From: UBA1479 sp964012715
GTDB lineage: Bacteria; Pseudomonadota; Alphaproteobacteria; Rhodospirillales; Casp-alpha2
Direction of reading: 5' to 3'
Assembly (NCBI GenBank): GCA_964012715.1
Contig: CAXGUG010000050.1
Coordinates: 1-27,548, forward strand
DNA: 27,548 nt
Below are positions 22,707 to 27,548 of this stretch, one piece after another (positions within the stretch are counted from its first letter, which is position 1; each line of letters opens with the position of its first letter). The notes beneath the pieces were generated by a model, which saw nothing but the letters and a program-made list of their open reading frames with translations, was not told where the DNA came from and did no database searches. The position numbers were made by a program, and so were the translations under genes.

Positions 22707-24047
22707 GTGAACGCTTCCACCGCCGCTAAAACGCCGCTTCAGGCAGGGGCTTCCGGGCCTCTTTCCGGCACCGTCCGCGTGCCCGGAGACAAGTCCATTT
22801 CCCACCGCTCGTTGATGCTGGGCGCCCTGGCCGTGGGCGAAACCCATGTAACCGGCCTGTTGGAGGGCGAGGACGTCCTGGCGACCGCTGCCGCGGTCAA
22901 CGCCATGGGGGCGCGGGCTGAAAAACTTCCCGACGGCAGCTGGCGGGTGATCGGCGTCGGCGTCGGCGGCCTGAGCGAACCCGAAGGCGTGATCGACATG
23001 GGTAACGCCGGGACTGGCGTGCGCCTGATGATGGGCGTGGTCGCTGGCCACGACATGACGGTCACCTTCACCGGCGATGCCTCGCTGTGCCGCCGTCCGA
23101 TGGGTCGCGTGACCAAGCCGTTGGAGCTGATGGGCGCCCGATTCTCGGGACGCGAGGGTGGCTTGCTGCCGATGACCGTGACCGGCGCCGCCGATCCGCG
23201 GCCGGTCGAATACGAATTGCCGGTCGCCTCGGCCCAGGTCAAATCGGCCATTCTGCTGGCCGGTCTGAACGCCCCCGGCGCGACCACGGTGATCGAGCCG
23301 CAGCCGACCCGCGACCATACCGAAAACATGCTGCGCTGGTTCGGCGCCGAGGTCTCGGTCGAGGACGGTCCGTCTGGTCGCCGCGTGACCCTGACCGGTC
23401 AGCCCGAATTGACCGCCCGCGACGTCGCGGTTCCGGCCGATATCTCGTCCGCCGCTTTCCCGCTGGTCGCCGCTTTGTTGGTGCCGGGCTCGGACGTGAC
23501 GTTGAAGGCCGTGGGCCTGAACCCGCTGCGCGCCGGTCTGCTGACCTGCCTGCGCGAGATGGGGGCCTCGATCGAAACCGTCGATGCCCGCGAGGAAGCG
23601 GGCGAGCCGGTCGCCGACCTGAGGGTCCGGGCCGGTGGGCTGAAGGGAATTACCGTGCCCGCCGAACGCGCGCCCTCGATGATCGACGAATATCCGATCC
23701 TGGCCGTCGCCGCGGCCCTGGCCGAGGGCGAAACCCGGATGGTCGGGTTGGAGGAACTGCGGGTCAAGGAAAGCGACCGTCTGGCCGCCGTGGCCCGTGG
23801 CTTGGCCGATGCCGGGGTCGAGGTCGAGGAAGGCACCGATTATCTGGTCGTCCAAGGCTTGGCGGGCCGCCGTCCCAAGGGGGGCTGCACGGTCACGGTC
23901 GATCTGGATCACCGCATCGCCATGGCCTTTCTGGTTTTGGGGCTGGTTTCGGAAAACCCGGTCAGCATCGACGACGGTGCGGCCATGGCCACCAGCTTCC
24001 CGGGCTTCGTCGATATGATGAACGGCCTGGGCGCCGACATTAAGTAA
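22707..24047 (+). CDS. aroA: 3-phosphoshikimate 1-carboxyvinyltransferase (EPSP synthase)
   Basis: Shikimate pathway enzyme joining shikimate-3-phosphate and phosphoenolpyruvate to form EPSP; cytoplasmic. The 446 aa show the two-domain repeat. Seen: GDKSISHRSLMLG, GNAGTGVRLMMG, RPMGRV, SAQVKSAILLAGLN, TRDHTE, and the C-terminal RVKESDRL and DHRIAMAFLVLG. The SAQVK, RPMGRV and TRDHTE forms resemble class II enzymes. The PEP-loop position that is Ala in the CP4 enzyme is Gly here (GNAGTG), the ordinary form. The start is GTG 22707 with GGGGAG eleven bases upstream. cmk follows after 14 bases, a common alphaproteobacterial operon. Confidence 0.97.
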   Translation: MNASTAAKTPLQAGASGPLSGTVRVPGDKSISHRSLMLGALAVGETHVTGLLEGEDVLATAAAVNAMGARAEKLPDGSWRVIGVGVGGLSEPEGVIDMGNAGTGVRLMMGVVAGHDMTVTFTGDASLCRRPMGRVTKPLELMGARFSGREGGLLPMTVTGAADPRPVEYELPVASAQVKSAILLAGLNAPGATTVIEPQPTRDHTENMLRWFGAEVSVEDGPSGRRVTLTGQPELTARDVAVPADISSAAFPLVAALLVPGSDVTLKAVGLNPLRAGLLTCLREMGASIETVDAREEAGEPVADLRVRAGGLKGITVPAERAPSMIDEYPILAVAAALAEGETRMVGLEELRVKESDRLAAVARGLADAGVEVEEGTDYLVVQGLAGRRPKGGCTVTVDLDHRIAMAFLVLGLVSENPVSIDDGAAMATSFPGFVDMMNGLGADIK

Positions 24048-24061
24048 GTAGGGGGATCGCC

Positions 24062-24691
24062 ATGATCATCGCCATAGACGGACCCGCCGCCGCCGGTAAG
24101 GGCACCTTGGCCCGGCGTCTGGCCGAGCAATTGGACCTGGCCTATCTGGATACCGGGCTGCTGTACCGCGCCACCGGCAAGCGTGTGCTGGAAGCCGGGG
24201 CCGACCCGGAAGACCCCGCCGCCGCCGAGGCCCAGGCCCGGGCCCTGACGCCCGCGGATCTGGACCGCCCCGACCTGCGGGTCGATTCCGTGGCTCAGGC
24301 GGCGTCGAAAGTGTCCGCCGTACCGGGCGTCCGCGCCGCCCTGTTGGAGTTCCAACGCAACTTCGCCGCCACCCCGCCGGGGGGCGCCAAGGGCGCCGTT
24401 TTGGACGGGCGCGACATCGGCACCGTGGTCTGCCCCGATGCAACCGTGAAATTGTTCGTCACAGCGTCCGACGAAGTACGGGCCGAGCGGCGATACAAAG
24501 AGTTGCGGGAAAAGGACCCCGACGTTATATATGCGCGCGTTCTCGAAGAGATGCGCGAGCGGGACGCCCGGGATAGATCCAGGGCCGTCGCGCCGCTGGA
24601 GCCGGCCGAAGACGCGACCCTCCTTGATACAAGTGCCATGAACGCCGATGAGGTGTTTGCCAAGGCCCTTGAAATCGTTGGAGAAATTTAG
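24062..24691 (+). CDS. cmk: Cytidylate kinase
   Basis: Phosphorylates CMP and dCMP with ATP, for nucleotide recycling and DNA precursor supply. The 209-aa length is normal. Seen: P-loop GPAAAGKGTLA at the N terminus, LAYLDTGLLYRA for CMP recognition, LDGRDIGTVVCPDA, the ERRYKEL segment and the lid-region RDARDRSRAVAPL. The ATG at 24062 has AGGGGGA upstream. Genes aroA, cmk and rpsA follow each other here as in most proteobacteria. The 161-bp gap to rpsA presumably holds the rpsA promoter and leader; I see no strong consensus there. Confidence 0.97.
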   Translation: MIIAIDGPAAAGKGTLARRLAEQLDLAYLDTGLLYRATGKRVLEAGADPEDPAAAEAQARALTPADLDRPDLRVDSVAQAASKVSAVPGVRAALLEFQRNFAATPPGGAKGAVLDGRDIGTVVCPDATVKLFVTASDEVRAERRYKELREKDPDVIYARVLEEMRERDARDRSRAVAPLEPAEDATLLDTSAMNADEVFAKALEIVGEI

Positions 24692-24852
24692 GTCGCCTGG
24701 GGACTTCTAAGCCGCTTCCCTCGATCACTTTTGGAACGAAATGCCCGCCCGTCACCGTCGTTATAAGGCGGGGCGCCGCGGGATTTTGTGTTTAACCTAA
24801 GACCGCCGGAACCAACCGGCAGGCCAGAAATGTAGCGAAAGGTTCGAAACTC

Positions 24853-26586
24853 ATGGCCAATACCGATGCCGCTATGGCGGCTCCCACCGAAGATTTTGAA
24901 GCACTGCTGAGTGAATCCCTCGGCGACGACGAAGGCTTTGAAGGCCGCGTGCTGCGCGGCGTTGTCATTACCGTCGACAACGACTTCGCCATCGTCGACG
25001 TGGGCCTCAAGTCCGAAGGCCGCGTGCCGGTTAAGGAATTCATCAGCCCCGGCTCCGACGCCACCCTGAAACCCGGCGACGAAGTCGACGTCTATGTCGA
25101 ACGTTATGAAGACCGCGACGGCCTGGTTCGCCTGAGCCGCGAAAAAGCCCGCCGCGAAGAAGCCTGGGTCGGCCTGGAACAGGCCTTCGAGAAGGGCGAG
25201 CGCGTCAACGGCGTGATCTTCGGCCGCGTCAAGGGCGGCTTCATCGTCGACCTGGACGGCGCCGTCGCCTTCCTGCCCGGCAGCCAAGTCGATATCCGCC
25301 CGGTCCGCGACGTTCAGCCGCTGATGGGCGTGCCGCAACCGTTCCAGATCCTGAAAATGGACCCGCAGCGCAACAACATCGTTGTGTCGCGCCGCGCCGT
25401 GCTCGAGGAAACCCGCACGGAAGCCCGTTCGGAACTCATCTCCTCGCTGCAGGAAGGTCAGGTCCTGGACGGCGTGGTCAAGAACATCACCGATTACGGC
25501 GCGTTCGTCGATCTGGGTGGTGTGGACGGCCTGCTGCACGTTACCGACATCGCCTGGAAGCGCATCAACCACCCGTCCGAAGCGCTGTCGATCGGCGAAA
25601 CCGTCAAGGTGCAGGTCATCCGCTTCAACCCGGAAACGCAGCGTATCTCGCTCGGCATGAAGCAGCTTGAAGCCGATCCGTGGGAAGGCGTCGCCGCCAA
25701 GTACCCGGTGGGCACCAAGTTCACGGGCCGCGTGACGAACATCACCGACTACGGCGCCTTCGTCGAGCTGGAGCCGGGCGTCGAAGGTCTGGTCCACGTG
25801 TCCGAAATGTCCTGGACCAAGAAGAACGTCCACCCGGGCAAGATCGTTTCGACCAGCCAGGAAGTGGAAGTCATGATCCTGGACGTCGATCCGGACAAGC
25901 GCCGCATCTCGCTGGGCCTGAAGCAGTGCAACGCCAATCCGTGGGAAGATTTCGTTGTCAAATACCCGGTCGGCGCCGAAGTCGAAGGCGAGGTCAAGAA
26001 CATCACCGAATTCGGTCTGTTCATCGGCCTCGACGGCGAAATCGACGGCATGGCTCACCTGTCCGACCTGTCCTGGGACAAGTCGGGTGAAGAAGCCCTG
26101 GCCGAATACAACAAGGGAGACATCGTCAAGGCGAAGGTCCTGGACGTCGACGTCGACAAGGAACGCGTCTCGCTGGGTATCAAGCAGCTTGACGACGATC
26201 CGGCCGAAGGCGCTCTGGACGGCCTGAAGAAGGGCTCGGTCGTGACCTGCACGGTCACCCAGACCAACGACGGTGGCGTCGAAGTCATGGTCAACGACGC
26301 GGTTCTGGGCTTCATCCGCAAGTCCGATCTGTCGCGTGACCGTTCGGAACAGCGCCCCGACCGCTTCGCCGCCGGCGAAAAGGTCGACGCCAAGATCACC
26401 CAGATCGACAAGTCCGGCCGCAAGCTGTCTCTGTCCATCAAGGCCCTTGAGGTCGAGGAAGAGAAGAAGGCCATGGCGGAATACGGTTCGTCCGATTCCG
26501 GCGCGTCCCTGGGCGACATCCTGGGTGCTGCCCTGAAGGAAAAGCAGGCGCAGGTCGAAGCGGCCGAGGCCGACGACGACAAGTAA
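24853..26586 (+). CDS. rpsA: 30S ribosomal protein S1
   Basis: Binds mRNA on the small ribosomal subunit and helps unfold leader structure during initiation. 577 aa with six S1 (OB-fold) repeats, roughly at residues 30-100, 115-185, 200-270, 285-360, 375-445 and 460-530. The later repeats show the repeated G-x-V-KNITDYGAFV-L / GLLHVTD pattern. Repeats 1-2 are divergent, as expected for ribosome-binding domains. The acidic, Ala-rich tail is usual in alphaproteobacteria. The start ATG has AAAGG upstream. A strong terminator follows about 65 bases after the stop. Confidence 0.97.
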   Translation: MANTDAAMAAPTEDFEALLSESLGDDEGFEGRVLRGVVITVDNDFAIVDVGLKSEGRVPVKEFISPGSDATLKPGDEVDVYVERYEDRDGLVRLSREKARREEAWVGLEQAFEKGERVNGVIFGRVKGGFIVDLDGAVAFLPGSQVDIRPVRDVQPLMGVPQPFQILKMDPQRNNIVVSRRAVLEETRTEARSELISSLQEGQVLDGVVKNITDYGAFVDLGGVDGLLHVTDIAWKRINHPSEALSIGETVKVQVIRFNPETQRISLGMKQLEADPWEGVAAKYPVGTKFTGRVTNITDYGAFVELEPGVEGLVHVSEMSWTKKNVHPGKIVSTSQEVEVMILDVDPDKRRISLGLKQCNANPWEDFVVKYPVGAEVEGEVKNITEFGLFIGLDGEIDGMAHLSDLSWDKSGEEALAEYNKGDIVKAKVLDVDVDKERVSLGIKQLDDDPAEGALDGLKKGSVVTCTVTQTNDGGVEVMVNDAVLGFIRKSDLSRDRSEQRPDRFAAGEKVDAKITQIDKSGRKLSLSIKALEVEEEKKAMAEYGSSDSGASLGDILGAALKEKQAQVEAAEADDDK

Positions 26587-26652
26587 GCCTGTCCCCATAA
26601 GGGTGGGTTCGGCTTTGCCGTTGCCCCCCTGCGGGCCACGCATATAAAGTCA

Positions 26653-26690
26653 CCGGGAGCTTCCGTAATGGAGGCTCCCGGTTTTCTTTT
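26653..26690 (+). terminator. Rho-independent terminator of rpsA
   Basis: A 12-bp stem (26653-26664 with 26670-26681, one T-G wobble) with five-base loop GTAAT, followed by TTTTCTTTT (26682-26690). It separates rpsA from sppA. Confidence 0.92.
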
Positions 26691-26730
26691 GTCTGAACTC
26701 CATCTTCAACCGACGGATATCCGCCTTGCC

Positions 26731-27548
26731 ATGAGCCTAGACGCCGACATCATTTTCGACCGCCGCCGCCTGAAACGGCATCTGACCGTTTGGCGTTTGA
26801 TCGCCCTCGCGGCCCTGGCCGTGGTCGTGGTCATCGGGGCCGGGCGCCTGGGCGGCCGGGACCTGTTGGGTGGCGAGTATGTCGCGCGCCTGACCATCGA
26901 CGGCATCATCCTGGACGAAGACGACCGCATCCGCCGGCTCAAGGCCCTGGCCAAGAAAGACGACGTCAAAGGCGTGATCCTGCGGGTCAATTCGCCGGGC
27001 GGCACCTTCGTCGGCGGCGAGGCCCTGTTCGACGTGCTGCGCGATCTGGCCAAGGTCAAACCGACCGTGGCGGTCATGGGCGGGATGGCGACCTCGGCCG
27101 GATACATGGTGGCGATCGCCGCCGATCATGTGCTCGCCCGGCGCGGCACGATGACCGGATCGATCGGCGTGATCCTGCAGACCGCCGACGTGACCGAGCT
27201 GTTGGGTAAGCTCGGCATCAAGCCGGAAGTGTTCAAAAGCGGGCCCCTGAAGGCCCAGCCCAATCCGTTTGAACCGTTGAGCGACGTCGCCCGCAAGGCG
27301 ACCCAGGACATGTTGATGAATCTGTATGGTCAGTTCGTCGACATGGTTGTCGAGCGCCGAGGCATGGCGCGGGACAAGGTTTTGGCCTTGGCCGACGGGC
27401 GCGTGTTCTCGGGCATGGCGGCCAAGGACAACGGTTTGATCGACGGCCTGGGCGACGAGGAAACGGCGCGCGACTGGCTGCATACGGCCCAAGGATTGCC
27501 GCGCGACCTGCCCGTGCGCGACCTGCAGCTGACGGACGCGCCCTTGCC
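26731..27548 (+). CDS. sppA: Signal peptide peptidase SppA, 3' partial
   Basis: Membrane-bound serine protease that degrades cleaved signal peptides. The frame runs off the window after 272 codons. Seen: a short cytoplasmic start, one membrane helix at about residues 20-37, then the S49 protease domain. It has GVILRVNSPGG, nucleophile S122 in GGMATSAGYMVA, the GTMTGSIGVI segment, and general base K174 in KSGPLKA. The 52-residue spacing matches the Ser-Lys dyad of the short Bacillus-type SppA. The position after rpsA fits Rhodospirillales gene order. No ribosome-binding site stands out before ATG 26731. Confidence 0.93.
   Translation, partial: MSLDADIIFDRRRLKRHLTVWRLIALAALAVVVVIGAGRLGGRDLLGGEYVARLTIDGIILDEDDRIRRLKALAKKDDVKGVILRVNSPGGTFVGGEALFDVLRDLAKVKPTVAVMGGMATSAGYMVAIAADHVLARRGTMTGSIGVILQTADVTELLGKLGIKPEVFKSGPLKAQPNPFEPLSDVARKATQDMLMNLYGQFVDMVVERRGMARDKVLALADGRVFSGMAAKDNGLIDGLGDEETARDWLHTAQGLPRDLPVRDLQLTDAPL

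Noticed and set aside
22707..24047. Naturally glyphosate-insensitive EPSP synthase, because of class II-like motifs
   Set aside because: The key loop is GNAGTG with Gly rather than the Ala of the CP4 enzyme, so insensitivity cannot be claimed from sequence.
24688..26643. 651-codon open frame opposite rpsA
   Set aside because: It is repetitive because it mirrors the six S1 repeats, and has no domain of its own.

Overview
The window looks like a GC-rich alphaproteobacterial chromosome, probably of Rhodospirillales type. The evidence is the conserved block tRNA-Ala / FYDLN-acid protein / aroA / cmk / rpsA / sppA at the right end, a class II-like AroA, a six-repeat ribosomal protein S1, and a RpoE-ChrR sigma/anti-sigma pair that matches the Rhodobacter ChrR metal ligands residue for residue.

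Left part (1-12149): accessory uptake and catabolism. A peptide-type ABC ATPase with two fused nucleotide-binding domains (its start lies outside the window) is coupled by an ATGA overlap to an allophanate hydrolase. Next comes a tripartite tricarboxylate transporter split into divergent units (tctA leftward, tctC-tctB rightward) around a 463-bp control region with a sigma70 promoter and a possible structured leader. A GntR/UTRA regulator follows tctB. A leftward group encodes a DUF3604 PHP-like protein, a GntR/FCD regulator with a 16-bp palindromic site, and a BKACE-family (DUF849) enzyme. The BKACE protein lacks two residues usually regarded as part of the active site.

Middle part (12150-21857): a 9.7-kb island bounded by two 91-nt direct repeats. 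The repeats are copies of the 3' part of tRNA-Ala(GGC) plus its terminator. A 5'-truncated tyrosine integrase lies against the intact tRNA. The cargo is one stress regulon: ECF sigma factor RpoE and zinc anti-sigma factor ChrR; a rightward operon (FAD amine-oxidase-like protein, DUF1365, cyclopropane-fatty-acid-synthase-like methyltransferase, MFS carrier, DUF3833 lipoprotein); and a converging leftward operon (secreted DUF6134-like protein, SDR, NTF2-like). Three promoters of the form TGATCC-N18-TACAAT or TAACTA precede the sigma gene and both operons, so the island appears to carry its own regulator and all of its targets. In Rhodobacter, related genes serve the singlet-oxygen response and furan fatty acid synthesis.

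Right part (21808-27548): housekeeping genes. These are tRNA-Ala(GGC), the acidic zinc-ribbon protein, aroA-cmk (shikimate pathway and CMP kinase), rpsA with a strong terminator, and the first 272 codons of sppA.
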